Shown piece after piece: positions 1-9,103 of a DNA stretch of 64,000 nucleotides; within the stretch, counting starts at the first letter, position 1; the number at the start of each line of letters is the position of its first letter. The position numbers and the translations under genes are program-made. Under the pieces are notes generated by a model. It did no database searches. It worked only from the letters and a program-made list of their open reading frames with translations, and was not told the origin of the DNA. Source of the DNA: Verrucomicrobiota bacterium (GTDB lineage: Bacteria; Verrucomicrobiota; Verrucomicrobiia; Opitutales; Intestinicryptomonadaceae); NCBI GenBank assembly GCA_023450935.1, contig JAEXGH010000012.1, positions 1-64,000 on the forward strand, given 5' to 3'.

Positions 1-585
1 GCGCCCGAAAGCTTCTTCTGCGAAGTAAAGGATTTGGCGGAAGACATTGCCGATTTGCCCAAATATATGAAGAGCCTGAAAGACAAATACGGAAAGCTCT
101 CGGGTCTCGCATACTGCGCGGGAATTGCAAAAATAAGTCCTTTACAGTGTCTGGATTATGAGGGCTTGAAAAAAATGTATGACATCAATACATTTGCCCC
201 GATAATGATGCTGAAGGGTTTTGCCGACAGACGCGTCAATACGGGGAAAGGTTCGGCGTGCGTTTTGTTCGCGTCAATCGCCGCCCACATCTCCGCAAGG
301 GGACAGATTGAATACGCGGGCGCGAAGGCGGCTCTGACGGCTGCGGCAAAGTCGGTGGCGCGCGAAGTAGCCCCGAGCGGTGTCCGCGTCAATGTAATAT
401 CTCCTTCGGATATTTCAACGCCCATGACGCACAGAGACCCCGACTATTTGAAAAACAAGGCAAATATGTATCCTCTCGGGGTGGGGGAAGTTGCCGACGC
501 GGCGGAACTCGCCGTTTTTCTGCTTTCCCAAAAATCAAAATGGATTACAGCCCAAGACTACGTTCTTGACTGCGGGGCATATTGA
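1..585 (+). CDS. Short-chain dehydrogenase/reductase, 5' truncated by window edge
   Basis: This is the C-terminal part of a classical SDR oxidoreductase. The frame is open to base 1, and no convincing start lies inside the window, so the N-terminal Rossmann glycine motif must lie upstream. Visible SDR hallmarks are the YCAGIA segment (equivalent of NNAG), the catalytic serine in FASIAA, and the EYAGAKAAL segment with the YxxxK catalytic pair, followed by the NVISPSDISTPM loop. The substrate cannot be read from the sequence. Its stop codon lies three bases before the next gene, which starts a tightly packed cassette with an acyltransferase, an acyl carrier protein and a ligase, so it probably reduces a keto intermediate of a polysaccharide-linked or carrier-bound metabolite. 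Confidence 0.85.
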   Translation, partial: APESFFCEVKDLAEDIADLPKYMKSLKDKYGKLSGLAYCAGIAKISPLQCLDYEGLKKMYDINTFAPIMMLKGFADRRVNTGKGSACVLFASIAAHISARGQIEYAGAKAALTAAAKSVAREVAPSGVRVNVISPSDISTPMTHRDPDYLKNKANMYPLGVGEVADAAELAVFLLSQKSKWITAQDYVLDCGAY

Positions 586-587
586 TT

Positions 588-1220
588 ATGAAAAAGATAT
601 TCATTGTAGGCGGAGGCGGATTCGCGCGCGAATGCCAGTTAGCTTTGGAGATTCTCATAAAACACAAGCCCGAAATGGGATTGTCGTTCGGCGGATTTCT
701 CGGGCACAACGGCAATATCGTAGACGCCAAAAGCCTGCAACATCTTTTTCTCGGCGATGTCAAAGACCACGTTTTCAAAGACGACGAATATTGTATAATC
801 GGCGTCGGTAAACCCGAAATCAGAAAAATAATATTCGACGACCTGAAGGCTATGGGCGCGAAATTCTACACGCTAATTGCCTTCGGTTGCCTAATCGGTG
901 AAACCGTAAAATTCGGCGAAGCCAATATCATATTTAGCTCGTCTTTCACTTCCGAAATAACTGTGGGCGACGGCAACCTTTTCAACGGCGAAGTAATTGT
1001 CGGGCACGACTGCCAAATAGGCAATTTCAACTTTTTCGCCCCGCGCACGAACATTCTCGGCAACGTGAAAATTGGCGACGGCAACACAATAGGCACGGGT
1101 TCGGTCTTGCTGCCAAGCTGCAAGATAGGCAACAACAACAAAATAGCCCCGTTGAGCGCGGTATACAGAGGCTGCAAAAACGACTGCCATCTCTTGGGCA
1201 ACCCCGCAATGAAAGTTTAA
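588..1220 (+). CDS. NeuD-family sugar O-acyltransferase (left-handed beta-helix)
   Basis: Probable acyltransferase of the NeuD/PglD type, which transfers an acetyl or other acyl group to a nucleotide sugar or sialic-acid-like substrate. The N-terminus has a Rossmann-like KIFIVGGGGFAREC segment. The C-terminal half is a run of hexapeptide repeats (for example IGDGNTIGTGSV) typical of the left-handed beta-helix, with a histidine in VGHDCQIG that matches the catalytic position of the family. Length (210 aa) is normal. I chose ATG 588; a TTG two codons upstream overlaps the preceding stop and is less likely. It is the second gene of the coupled cassette and may use the acyl group loaded on the carrier protein encoded next. 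Confidence 0.8.
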   Translation: MKKIFIVGGGGFARECQLALEILIKHKPEMGLSFGGFLGHNGNIVDAKSLQHLFLGDVKDHVFKDDEYCIIGVGKPEIRKIIFDDLKAMGAKFYTLIAFGCLIGETVKFGEANIIFSSSFTSEITVGDGNLFNGEVIVGHDCQIGNFNFFAPRTNILGNVKIGDGNTIGTGSVLLPSCKIGNNNKIAPLSAVYRGCKNDCHLLGNPAMKV

Positions 1221-1235
1221 TTTGGAAGGGCGCGT

Positions 1236-1463
1236 ATGCTGGAAAGGCTGTCGGAGATTATAAAAAATATCGAAGCGAACAAGGCGGAGCCGTTTGCGGG
1301 CGAAATCACCGCCGCAACCTCGCTGCGCGACGACTTGCACTTCGACTCCTTCGACCTCGCCGAGCTCACTGTCCGCATTGAGGCGGAATTCGGCGTCGAC
1401 GTTTTCGAAGACGGCATTGTCTACACGGTGGGGGAAATTCTCCAAAAGCTCCCCAATGAATAG
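1236..1463 (+). CDS. Acyl carrier protein
   Basis: A 75-residue acidic helical protein with the phosphopantetheine attachment site: Ser38 in the sequence FDSFDLAEL, where most acyl carrier proteins have DSL. It would carry an acyl group as a thioester for the ligase, reductases and acyltransferase encoded around it. Its stop overlaps the start of the ligase by eight bases, which points to translational coupling. It is not the housekeeping fatty-acid ACP, because no fab genes are nearby. Acyl carrier proteins paired with an AMP-forming ligase are known companions of exosortase-linked exopolysaccharide loci, and an exosortase follows two genes after the cassette. Confidence 0.85.
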   Translation: MLERLSEIIKNIEANKAEPFAGEITAATSLRDDLHFDSFDLAELTVRIEAEFGVDVFEDGIVYTVGEILQKLPNE

Positions 1464-2673
1464 CGCATTCCTATCCGACGAATCCGCACAAACCACTTTT
1501 GCCGACTTCCTCGAGTCGGTCAACGAAAAGGCGCGCATAAAAACGCCGCTTGCCGAAAAGAATTTGTCCGCCTTTGCCGCGGCTTTTTGCGCGGCGGTTG
1601 CGCGGAATATAGACATCGAAATAATCGACGCGGGCACATCGCAGACCGAATTGCAAACGTTCGGCATTTCGGCGGAACAAGTTTTGCCCGCCGCGCCGCT
1701 TGAAATCAAAAATTGGGACAAATTGATTGAAACTATCAAAAAATCCCAATCAAAAATCTCGCTTTTTACGTCGGGCACCACGGGACGCCCCAAGCGCGTA
1801 GTCCACACGATAGCTTCACTTGCGCGCCGAATCCGCGTTTCGCCCGAACACGCGCACGACATTTGGGGGTTCGCCTACAATCCCGCCCATATGGCGGGGA
1901 TTCAGGTTTTTCTGCAGGCGTTGTTCAACGCAAACAAAACAGTAAACCTCTTCGGGCTCGCCGCCCAAGAAGCGGCGGCTTTGATAGAAAAAAACGCCAT
2001 AACGCACATTTCGGCGACTCCCACTTTTTACAGAATGCTCCTGGGTGCGGGCGGAACGTTTGCGTCGGTAAAGCGCGCAACGCTCGGCGGCGAGCGCGCC
2101 GACGCGCGCCTGTGCAACGCACTTGCAAAGCTTTTCCCGAACGCGAAAATCAACAATGTCTACGCGTCTACCGAAGCGGGCGCACTATTCGCCTCCGACG
2201 GCGAAACGTTTTCAATCCCCAACGACATAGCAGGCAAAGTGAAGTTTTCGGATGGCGAAATCCTGCTCCACAAAACGCTGCTGGGCAGTTCCGATTCTTT
2301 CGCGCTCGACGCCGACGGCTACTACCACACGGGCGATTTGGTCGAGTTTACAGACGCGCAAAAAACGCGCTTTAAAATAGCCGCGCGCAAATGCAATATG
2401 ATAAACACGGGCGGCTACAAGGTGAATCCCTCCGAAGTGGAGGACGCCCTGCGCGAAATTGAGGGAGTTGCCGACGCCGTTGTTTTCGGCAAAAAAAATT
2501 CGGTGCTCGGCAGCGTTGTCTGCGCGGTGGTAGAGCCGCGCGCGGGCGCGGTGCTCGACGAACAGCGGCTGAGAAAAAATCTTGCCAGCCGCCTGCAGGC
2601 GTTTAAGATTCCGCGTATAATATCATTCGGGACAATTCAAACAACAAACACCGGAAAGGCAAAGCGGCTATGA
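1456..2673 (+). CDS. AMP-forming acyl-CoA/acyl-ACP ligase
   Basis: ANL-superfamily adenylate-forming enzyme of 405 aa, shorter than typical acyl-CoA synthetases (500 aa or more) because the N-terminal region is reduced. The P-loop-like signature FTSGTTGRPKRV sits near residue 105, YASTEAGALF matches motif A5, YYHTGDLVEF matches A7, and the C-terminus ends in NTGKAKRL with the catalytic A10 lysine. The start was set at ATG 1456 because the open frame further upstream only mirrors the carrier-protein gene. The expected role is to activate a carboxylic acid as an adenylate and load it on the neighbouring carrier protein. It overlaps both neighbours by a few bases, so the cassette is probably one translationally coupled unit. 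Confidence 0.85.
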   Translation: MNSAFLSDESAQTTFADFLESVNEKARIKTPLAEKNLSAFAAAFCAAVARNIDIEIIDAGTSQTELQTFGISAEQVLPAAPLEIKNWDKLIETIKKSQSKISLFTSGTTGRPKRVVHTIASLARRIRVSPEHAHDIWGFAYNPAHMAGIQVFLQALFNANKTVNLFGLAAQEAAALIEKNAITHISATPTFYRMLLGAGGTFASVKRATLGGERADARLCNALAKLFPNAKINNVYASTEAGALFASDGETFSIPNDIAGKVKFSDGEILLHKTLLGSSDSFALDADGYYHTGDLVEFTDAQKTRFKIAARKCNMINTGGYKVNPSEVEDALREIEGVADAVVFGKKNSVLGSVVCAVVEPRAGAVLDEQRLRKNLASRLQAFKIPRIISFGTIQTTNTGKAKRL

Positions 2674-3395
2674 ACATTCTTCTTACGGGAGCGTCGCGCG
2701 GGCTGGGGCTTGAAATTTGCAAAACCCTCCTAAACCGCGGCGACACTGTGTTCGCGGTAAGCAGAAACCTTTCATCTCCCCTCGAAAAACTGGCGGCGGA
2801 ATTCCCCGAACGCCTGAAGTTCAAAAGCGCAGATTTGTCGAACCCCGAAGAGGCGAGAAAGGCAATATTTGCCGAAGACTTCGTTTCATTCGCCACGCAG
2901 CTCGACGGCTTTGTAAGCAACGCCGCCTCCGCCTACGACGACATCATAACAAACATCGCCCCCGACAAACTCCGCGCAATGTTCGAAACAAACGTCTTCG
3001 CGCCCATGCTGCTTACAAAATACGCAATCAGAAATATGATTCTGCACAAAACGCGCGGCGCGATTGTCCATATTTCCTCGGTGAGCGTGCACACGGGCTA
3101 CAAGGGGCTTGCAATGTATGCGGCAAGCAAGGGCGCAGTGGAGGCGTTCTCAAAAAATACCGCGCGCGAATGGGGCGCAAAGGGAATACGCTCCAACGCG
3201 GTGGCGGCGGGGTTTATGCAAACCGATATGAGCGCGTCGCTAAGCGGCAAGCAGCGGGCGAAAATCTACGCGCGCACGTCGCTTAAAAGCGAAACAAGCG
3301 CGGCATCGGTCGCGGGAACGGTTGCGTTTTTGCTCTCCGACGCGGCGGCGTCAATCACGGGACAAACGGTGGCGGTCGATTCGGGAACTATATGA
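2670..3395 (+). CDS. FabG-like short-chain dehydrogenase/reductase
   Basis: Complete classical SDR of 241 aa. It has the N-terminal cofactor motif TGASRGLGLEI, the VSNAAS segment, the catalytic serine in HISSVS, the YAASKGAVEAF segment with YxxxK, and a C-terminal GQTVAVDSG like that of 3-oxoacyl-ACP reductases. The start ATG overlaps the ligase stop (ATGA). It most likely reduces a 3-keto or related group on the carrier protein. A second SDR opens the same cassette, so two reductive steps, or a reduction and an oxidation, are implied. The substrate is not readable from the sequence. Confidence 0.85.
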   Translation: MNILLTGASRGLGLEICKTLLNRGDTVFAVSRNLSSPLEKLAAEFPERLKFKSADLSNPEEARKAIFAEDFVSFATQLDGFVSNAASAYDDIITNIAPDKLRAMFETNVFAPMLLTKYAIRNMILHKTRGAIVHISSVSVHTGYKGLAMYAASKGAVEAFSKNTAREWGAKGIRSNAVAAGFMQTDMSASLSGKQRAKIYARTSLKSETSAASVAGTVAFLLSDAAASITGQTVAVDSGTI

Positions 3396-3399
3396 TTTT

Positions 3400-4119
3400 A
3401 TGAAATATCTTGTATGCACAATTTCGCTTTTGGCGGGCGCGTTGGGGCTGTTTTTCGTTTTTTCGAAATTCGAACGCAACACGCGCGACTTCGTTCAAAA
3501 GCCCGAAAACTATCTGAAACTCACTGTCCCCGCCGCGATAGGCTCGATGACCTCGAAAGACCTGCCGCTTGGCAATACCGAAGAGGTTGTGAGGGCGTCG
3601 GAAAGACTGCTGTCGGTCACCGAGTGGCTCAACCGCGAATACAAGTTCGCCGACGGCAAAACGTTCCAGCTCTACATTTCATACTGGGCGCCGAACAAGC
3701 TCGACGTGCGCTACGCCTCGCTGCACACGCCCGACAGATGCTGGGTGGAAAACGGCTGGAAGAACCTCCACGACAGAAAAAAGCACGACTACTTTTTGAA
3801 GGTCGGCAACCGCGAACTTTTCCCCGCATACTACCGCGAATACTCGTTTAAAAACGAATATGTTTCGCTCAAGCGGAATGTATGGTTCTGGTTTGTCGTT
3901 GACGGCAAACGCTACGAATACGGCAGCGATGCGCTGATTTCGAACCCCGTATCCTACTTAAAACACGCCTTTACCGACGCGCTGATAGGCTCGCCCGAAC
4001 AGTTCTTCGTGCGAATCGACAGCGAGCTTCCGCTTGAAGAGCTGCCCAAACACAAAGAATTTACCGAGTTGCTCGACAAGTTGGGCGCAATGGTTTTGTA
4101 TCCCAAAACGAAGGAATGA
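3400..4119 (+). CDS. epsI: Exosortase-associated EpsI-like protein
   Basis: A 239-aa protein with one N-terminal membrane segment (about residues 3-22) and an extracytoplasmic domain. The segment HTPDRCW near residue 109 matches the conserved HxPxxC-type signature of EpsI proteins, which accompany exosortases either as a separate gene or fused to the C-terminus of the enzyme. I chose ATG 3400, five bases after the SDR stop; the longer frame overlaps the SDR. Its stop overlaps the exosortase start. EpsI proteins are linked to exopolysaccharide production and to processing of sorted proteins, and their exact biochemistry is unclear. Confidence 0.8.
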   Translation: MKYLVCTISLLAGALGLFFVFSKFERNTRDFVQKPENYLKLTVPAAIGSMTSKDLPLGNTEEVVRASERLLSVTEWLNREYKFADGKTFQLYISYWAPNKLDVRYASLHTPDRCWVENGWKNLHDRKKHDYFLKVGNRELFPAYYREYSFKNEYVSLKRNVWFWFVVDGKRYEYGSDALISNPVSYLKHAFTDALIGSPEQFFVRIDSELPLEELPKHKEFTELLDKLGAMVLYPKTKE

Positions 4120-5105
4120 TTATGGGAAGCGAAAATAAAAGCGGCTTTGCGGCGTTGCCGTTGCAGGTGAAATTGTCGGCAGTATCGCTGTTTCTGATGG
4201 GCGCGGCGGTATGCTCGATTTTGTGGGAAGTGTGGAATACGCGCCAGGACTATTCGTTCGGATTCCTCGCGCCCGTGTTCGTGCTGTATGTGCTTTTCGA
4301 CAGAAAGGAAAAGATTTTCGATTTCTTTTCCAAACCGCGCCAAGCCGCTTCGGATAAAGACGGCAAGGGCGGGGTCTGGTGCGCGCTTTTTGACGCGTTT
4401 TTCGGTCTGATGTTCGCCTGCTCCGTTCTTGTGTTCGCGGCGTTTGCGGGGCTTTTCTACCTCACGCAAAACCGCGGCGTGCCCGCGTTTACAATGACAT
4501 TCGCGTATTCGTTCATTTTCTTTTCGTCGGCGTATTTCGCCTCGGCGAGGGATTCCAGCGGAATCCGTCCCGCCCTGCGCGAGCGGCTCAAATTCACAAT
4601 GCTGTTCGTGTTTCCGTCGTTCATCTGGATTGTTGCAGCCCCGCTTTTCCAGATTGTGGAAAGCAGAATAAGCCTGTTTTTGCTCTCGATTGTGGCTGAT
4701 ATAACGTATTCTGTGATGGATACGCTGGGGTATATCGTGCAGCTGCGCGGGAACGTGATTGAATTCCCCAACGGGAGCGTGGGCGTTGCCGACGCGTGCA
4801 GCGGAATACGCTCGCTTACGGCGTGCATATTCGCGGGAAGCTTTTTGGCGGCGGTAATGTTCGACAAGACGTGGAAAAAAATAGCCCTTGTTGCGCTTTC
4901 AATGGCATTGGCGTTTTTCTTCAACCTGTGCAGGGCAATGTTCCTTTCGTTCTGGGCGTATGAAAACGGGTCGGAGTCGATAAGCGGAACAATGCACGAC
5001 GCGGCGGGCTACATAATTCTTGGGTGCACAGTGGTTGGACTTCTTGCAATATCGTCGTTGCTAAACCTCAACCCCGTCCCCAAAGAATTTCGGGACGAAA
5101 AGTAA
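4116..5105 (+). CDS. Exosortase (exosortase/archaeosortase family)
   Basis: Polytopic membrane transpeptidase-like protein of 329 aa. The three family signatures are present in order: the catalytic cysteine in VADACSGIRSL (C228), the arginine in FNLCRAMF (R273) and the histidine in TMHDAAGYI (H294), giving the C-R-H catalytic set. Exosortases recognise C-terminal sorting tags of PEP-CTERM type on exported proteins. No protein in this window ends in an obvious PEP-CTERM tag, so its substrates lie elsewhere. ATG 4122 is an alternative start. Tight coupling to EpsI and the upstream carrier-protein cassette suggests co-expression with polysaccharide modification. Confidence 0.9.
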   Translation: MIMGSENKSGFAALPLQVKLSAVSLFLMGAAVCSILWEVWNTRQDYSFGFLAPVFVLYVLFDRKEKIFDFFSKPRQAASDKDGKGGVWCALFDAFFGLMFACSVLVFAAFAGLFYLTQNRGVPAFTMTFAYSFIFFSSAYFASARDSSGIRPALRERLKFTMLFVFPSFIWIVAAPLFQIVESRISLFLLSIVADITYSVMDTLGYIVQLRGNVIEFPNGSVGVADACSGIRSLTACIFAGSFLAAVMFDKTWKKIALVALSMALAFFFNLCRAMFLSFWAYENGSESISGTMHDAAGYIILGCTVVGLLAISSLLNLNPVPKEFRDEK

Positions 5106-5150
5106 ATTGATTCTCGAATTTTAAATTATAGATTTAACCGTTTGAACTAT

Positions 5151-6539
5151 ATGTCGGACAATATTTGCACAAAACTCTTTGAAAAATTCGGAATAATAAC
5201 GGCTGTCATACTGTCGATAATGCAGCTGACGGGATACGTTATCAATACGGGAATCCCAACGGACGCGTTTCTGATAAGCCTTCTGATACTTCCGTTGCGC
5301 TGGGTGTATCTTTATAGAATGTCGGATATTTCGAAGAATTTTGTCCGTTTTTTCCTGTGGACGGGCTGGGATTTGTCGATGGTGGCAATGCCGATTCTGA
5401 TGTTCAATCAATATTCGCTAAACATCTTTACAGCGATGAGCGGCGAAAGGTTTCTATACCGCCCCGACGACGTCGCTTTCTGCATAAAAACGGGAACTTA
5501 TGCCCTTGCCGTCTGCTTTTTTGCATCTGTGTGGTGGAAAAACACAAAAGAACCGAATTTCGATTATTTCCCGAACTTGTCGAAAGGGCAGGTAATAGTG
5601 CTCACGATTATCGGAACGGGAGTTATAATGTCGGCAATTACGGTTGCAAAACTCCTGGGGATAGGGGAGCTCGGAGAAACAAGTATGGCGTTGCCGATGA
5701 AACTGACGGGCGTTATAACCTACTTGGCTTTCGGTTTTTTCACCTTTTTCGAACTGTTCATTTTGGACGCGATGCTGAAGAAAGGGATTCCTTTCTTTGT
5801 CCCGTTTTCCATAATAATAGTAATCTCTCTGTTTTCGGCATTCGGTTCACTCTCCAAAGGTGCACTGATAATGCCGATATCAATGTTGATTCTCTACTGT
5901 ATAATGACAAAGCGTTTTGACGTTCCGAAAGCAATAACTATACTGGGAGTGTTTGTTGCCGCATTCATACTGTCGAGCTTTTTGTCTGCCTATAGAAATT
6001 CGCGAAGCACCTTCTACAGTAAGGGATTCGGCGCGGAAGGGGCTGACTATTCGGCGATAATGTTTGTGCACCGCATTTTTTCCGACGGCGGAACGATAAT
6101 GAAAATCCATTCGGTAATGTCTCTGGACGACATTAAAGCACACCTTAAAGATTACGGCTACAATCCGAGACTGATTAACACATACTTGATTGACAAAACC
6201 CCAAGCAGCTCAATGCACAGCTCCGGCTGCACGACTTTGGTGGGAAGTTATATGTTCGGCTATACGGCAATGGGCATAATGACGGCGTTGTTGTCGTTGA
6301 TTTCGGCATGGATAGACTACAGACTTCCGAGGGCAAAAGGGATATTGGCGTCTTCGGCATTTAGAACTTACATAATTTTCTTCTTCTCTACACTTTTCCT
6401 TCCAAAATTGATAATAAACGTCTTTATGGACGTCTTTGTAAGCGCATATTCTCCCGAAGCGATCTTTATGATTTTAACGCTGTTGTGTTATATTATTTAT
6501 GTCAAATTCTGTTGTCAAAAAGCACCAATCTCCAACTAA
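5151..6539 (+). CDS. Polytopic membrane protein, O-antigen polymerase-like
   Basis: A 462-aa protein with about ten to twelve hydrophobic segments and one longer hydrophilic stretch around residues 280-350 (including SAYRNSRSTFYSKG and GADYSAIMFVHRIFSDGG). This is the arrangement of Wzy-type polymerases, where a large periplasmic loop joins two transmembrane halves. Sequence identity among Wzy proteins is very low, so the call rests on topology and context: it sits between the exosortase and a pyruvyl-transferase-like gene and faces a flippase. ATG 5151 was chosen over an upstream TTG. The gene is AT-richer than the cassette before it, fitting separate acquisition. A membrane acyltransferase or other polytopic protein is a possible alternative. 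Confidence 0.6.
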   Translation: MSDNICTKLFEKFGIITAVILSIMQLTGYVINTGIPTDAFLISLLILPLRWVYLYRMSDISKNFVRFFLWTGWDLSMVAMPILMFNQYSLNIFTAMSGERFLYRPDDVAFCIKTGTYALAVCFFASVWWKNTKEPNFDYFPNLSKGQVIVLTIIGTGVIMSAITVAKLLGIGELGETSMALPMKLTGVITYLAFGFFTFFELFILDAMLKKGIPFFVPFSIIIVISLFSAFGSLSKGALIMPISMLILYCIMTKRFDVPKAITILGVFVAAFILSSFLSAYRNSRSTFYSKGFGAEGADYSAIMFVHRIFSDGGTIMKIHSVMSLDDIKAHLKDYGYNPRLINTYLIDKTPSSSMHSSGCTTLVGSYMFGYTAMGIMTALLSLISAWIDYRLPRAKGILASSAFRTYIIFFFSTLFLPKLIINVFMDVFVSAYSPEAIFMILTLLCYIIYVKFCCQKAPISN

Positions 6540-6554
6540 ATAAACATTATTTAA

Positions 6555-7436
6555 ATGAAAAGGTTTATCAATAGAGTCAAAAACCGTCTGTTTTTTGAAT
6601 GCGCGGAAATTTGGATGTTTTTACTTCGAACTTTGTGTAAATTAAACAAACACAAAGCTATTCATTTCGTAAACAATTTTAATTCGTCAAATGTAGGAGA
6701 CTATAATTCGTCCCCTGCATTGTATATCCAAGACCGATTGCCGAAAAATATCGCGATATTCCGCCACGATATGTATAGATTAAAATTATTCAATATATTC
6801 AGAAACGACATCGTAATTTTGGGCGGCGGCGGACTTATTGATTGCATGGACGGGTGGAATCGTAAAATTAATTCCATTTTAGACAAGTCGAAGAACGTGA
6901 TATATTGGGGCGGCGGATTTAACAGACACATGGGCAGAAAAATTACACAACAAATTGATATTTCACGTTTTTTGTTATTCGGAGCAAGAGATAAAATAAA
7001 CGGCCTCACTTGGGTTCCCTGTCCGTCTTGCCTATCAAGCAGGTTAAAACTAAAGTATCCTATAAAACGGAGAGTAGGAGTCGTATTTCACACTGAATTT
7101 ATGGATCCGAAACTAAAAAAATACGACTGGATTGACAACCATGCCTGTATGCCTGATATCATTGAATTCATCGGGAGTTCGGAAGTTATATTAACGTCGT
7201 CCTATCACGCAATGTATTGGGCTACGTTGATGAACAAACGCGTTGTTATATTCAACGTCTTTTCCGATAAATTCTTTAATTTTCCCTATCCGCCGTCTGT
7301 CTTCGATAATGATTTGGAATCGGCAATGGACAAAGCGGTAAGTTACCCGAACGCCCTAACGGAGTGCATTGAAGCAAATAAAAAATTCTTCAATACAGTT
7401 TCGAATACGCTACATATACCAGCAAAGTTTGAATAA
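6555..7436 (+). CDS. Polysaccharide pyruvyl transferase family protein
   Basis: A 293-aa cytosolic protein matching the polysaccharide pyruvyl transferase family: the N-terminal NVGDYNSS segment, a glycine-rich ILGGGGLIDC, a second YWGGGFN, then GARD and the C-terminal TSSYHAMYWATLMNKRVV block. Members transfer pyruvyl ketals to sugars or act as related sugar-modifying enzymes, so it probably decorates the repeat unit made by this locus. It is strongly AT-rich, uses lysine AAA and isoleucine ATA codons freely, and differs from the GC-richer flanks, which suggests recent horizontal exchange. It converges with the flippase gene with only 12 bases between stops and no visible terminator. Confidence 0.7.
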   Translation: MKRFINRVKNRLFFECAEIWMFLLRTLCKLNKHKAIHFVNNFNSSNVGDYNSSPALYIQDRLPKNIAIFRHDMYRLKLFNIFRNDIVILGGGGLIDCMDGWNRKINSILDKSKNVIYWGGGFNRHMGRKITQQIDISRFLLFGARDKINGLTWVPCPSCLSSRLKLKYPIKRRVGVVFHTEFMDPKLKKYDWIDNHACMPDIIEFIGSSEVILTSSYHAMYWATLMNKRVVIFNVFSDKFFNFPYPPSVFDNDLESAMDKAVSYPNALTECIEANKKFFNTVSNTLHIPAKFE

Positions 7437-7448
7437 AACTAACGCGAA

Positions 7449-8978
7449 TTATTTGGAGTAGCCAAATTTCGCCAAAACCATTCGAAGCGGAGCTGTGCAC
7501 AAATTTTTTTCAAATCGGTTAAGACTAAAGAAGAAAAACATAGGCAGGTAGGCAATCGAAAAAATTATGCCGAATATGCAAAACTGCACCAAACTTCCAA
7601 TCGGGAAATAAAATAAAAGTATTTTTCCCGACACCATAAATACAACGGGAACTACCGACATTTTTAAAATCTCAATCCAAAAATTAAGTATATCTATTTT
7701 TTGAACAACATGATAGTATATATTCATGACGATACCCTGTCCCACAAACAAAGTTCCGACAGTTGCCGCAGCACAACCTATTGCCCCGAACTTCGGGCTC
7801 AATGATATTTGAAATCCGAAACAAGCACCCGCCAAAATTAGATATAAGATAGAACGGAATTTCATCTGGTTTCTCGCCTGTAGAATAACTATGCCAAGCG
7901 TTTGAACAAACGGGACGGTTAGAACAATAAAGAACATAAGCGATATTATGTACGAATCGCCATATCCATCACCCGCCCAATATGATATGAATTTATCGCC
8001 AAAAAGAATGAATCCCGTCAAAACATACACAAGCACCGCATATTGAATTCGTCCGGTTCTTATAAAAATATCAGATACGACTTTATCGGATTCCCCTCTG
8101 ACTACCATTGATGTCAGCTTCGGAAGAAAAACGCCCGAAATTGAGGTTGATAAACTTTCATAAAGCATACGTAATTTGTCAGCTACGGCGAAAACCGCAA
8201 TGGCTACTGTTCCGACTGTCGCGCCGAGCACAAACTGCCCTGAATACCAATAAAAACACGGAACAATTGCCGATAAAAATATCCAGAAAGAATATACCAT
8301 AATTTCGCGAAGTAACGGTAGTCCTATTCCGCCGAACACCAGCTTAATGCGGATTTTACTTCTACAATAATATACATTAAGTAACAAACTTAAAATATTG
8401 AAAGTCGTTTGAACCACAGCCAGCGCGATTGCCTTATAACCCAATGTCAACAACCCTATCATAACAACAGTCGTCATTATAATACGGCAAATTTGAACAG
8501 TTCTCAAAAATACAAAATTCTCATAAGCGGTAATTATTGCTCCATATATACTTAAAGGAAAAGTTACGGCCAAATTACACACCATCAGCAAAACAATAAT
8601 CTTGGCTCTTTTTATTTCGACAGCAGTGAGAGACTGAGTAAAAAACGCATCAAAATTACAATAAATAATTGCACCTACCACCAAAACAAAACACGCTATT
8701 ACCGAATAAAAAAGTGTGAACGTTCCGAACAAAGCATATTGTTTTTCGATTTTATTTTCTGCGCGAAATTTGGCAGTATAGCGCACAATCGCATTCCCAA
8801 AGCCCAAATCCAAAACGGTAAGATAGACAATTATCGAAGCGGCAAGCGAATACAACCCGTATTCGCTCTTCCCCAACGATCTCAAAAGATAGGGAGTATA
8901 GGTAATTCCGACAAGCGCATTAACGCCTATCATCACATAGTTTAACAACGCTCCCGCCTTTAACTGGTTTACTGCCAT
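7449..8978 (-). CDS. Wzx-type polysaccharide flippase (MATE/MOP superfamily)
   Basis: A 509-aa membrane protein with about 12-14 hydrophobic segments. The N-terminal region (NYVMIGVNALVGITYTPYLL, then SEYGLYSLAASI and DLGFGNAIVRY) matches the RfbX/Wzx oligosaccharide flippases of the MOP exporter superfamily. It would move undecaprenyl-linked repeat units across the inner membrane. I set the start at ATG 8978; the longer frame adds a poor 15-residue N-terminus. It is the distal gene of a reverse-strand group with a ligase/polymerase, an unknown protein and a glycosyltransferase. Composition is AT-rich like the two forward genes it faces. Confidence 0.85.
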   Translation of the reverse strand: MAVNQLKAGALLNYVMIGVNALVGITYTPYLLRSLGKSEYGLYSLAASIIVYLTVLDLGFGNAIVRYTAKFRAENKIEKQYALFGTFTLFYSVIACFVLVVGAIIYCNFDAFFTQSLTAVEIKRAKIIVLLMVCNLAVTFPLSIYGAIITAYENFVFLRTVQICRIIMTTVVMIGLLTLGYKAIALAVVQTTFNILSLLLNVYYCRSKIRIKLVFGGIGLPLLREIMVYSFWIFLSAIVPCFYWYSGQFVLGATVGTVAIAVFAVADKLRMLYESLSTSISGVFLPKLTSMVVRGESDKVVSDIFIRTGRIQYAVLVYVLTGFILFGDKFISYWAGDGYGDSYIISLMFFIVLTVPFVQTLGIVILQARNQMKFRSILYLILAGACFGFQISLSPKFGAIGCAAATVGTLFVGQGIVMNIYYHVVQKIDILNFWIEILKMSVVPVVFMVSGKILLFYFPIGSLVQFCIFGIIFSIAYLPMFFFFSLNRFEKNLCTAPLRMVLAKFGYSK

Positions 8979-9103
8979 AAAATATTCCGTTCTACAATCC
9001 GCCACATAACAACGGTAAATCATTAAAAAACAACCTAATTTCTCATAAGTTTTACAAAACTACGCAAGCCCAAAATGGCAATAAAGCAATCATCACGAAC
9101 TGC

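Noticed and set aside
5105..5105. PEP-CTERM substrate for the exosortase
   Set aside because: No protein in the window ends with a sorting-tag, hydrophobic segment and basic tail.
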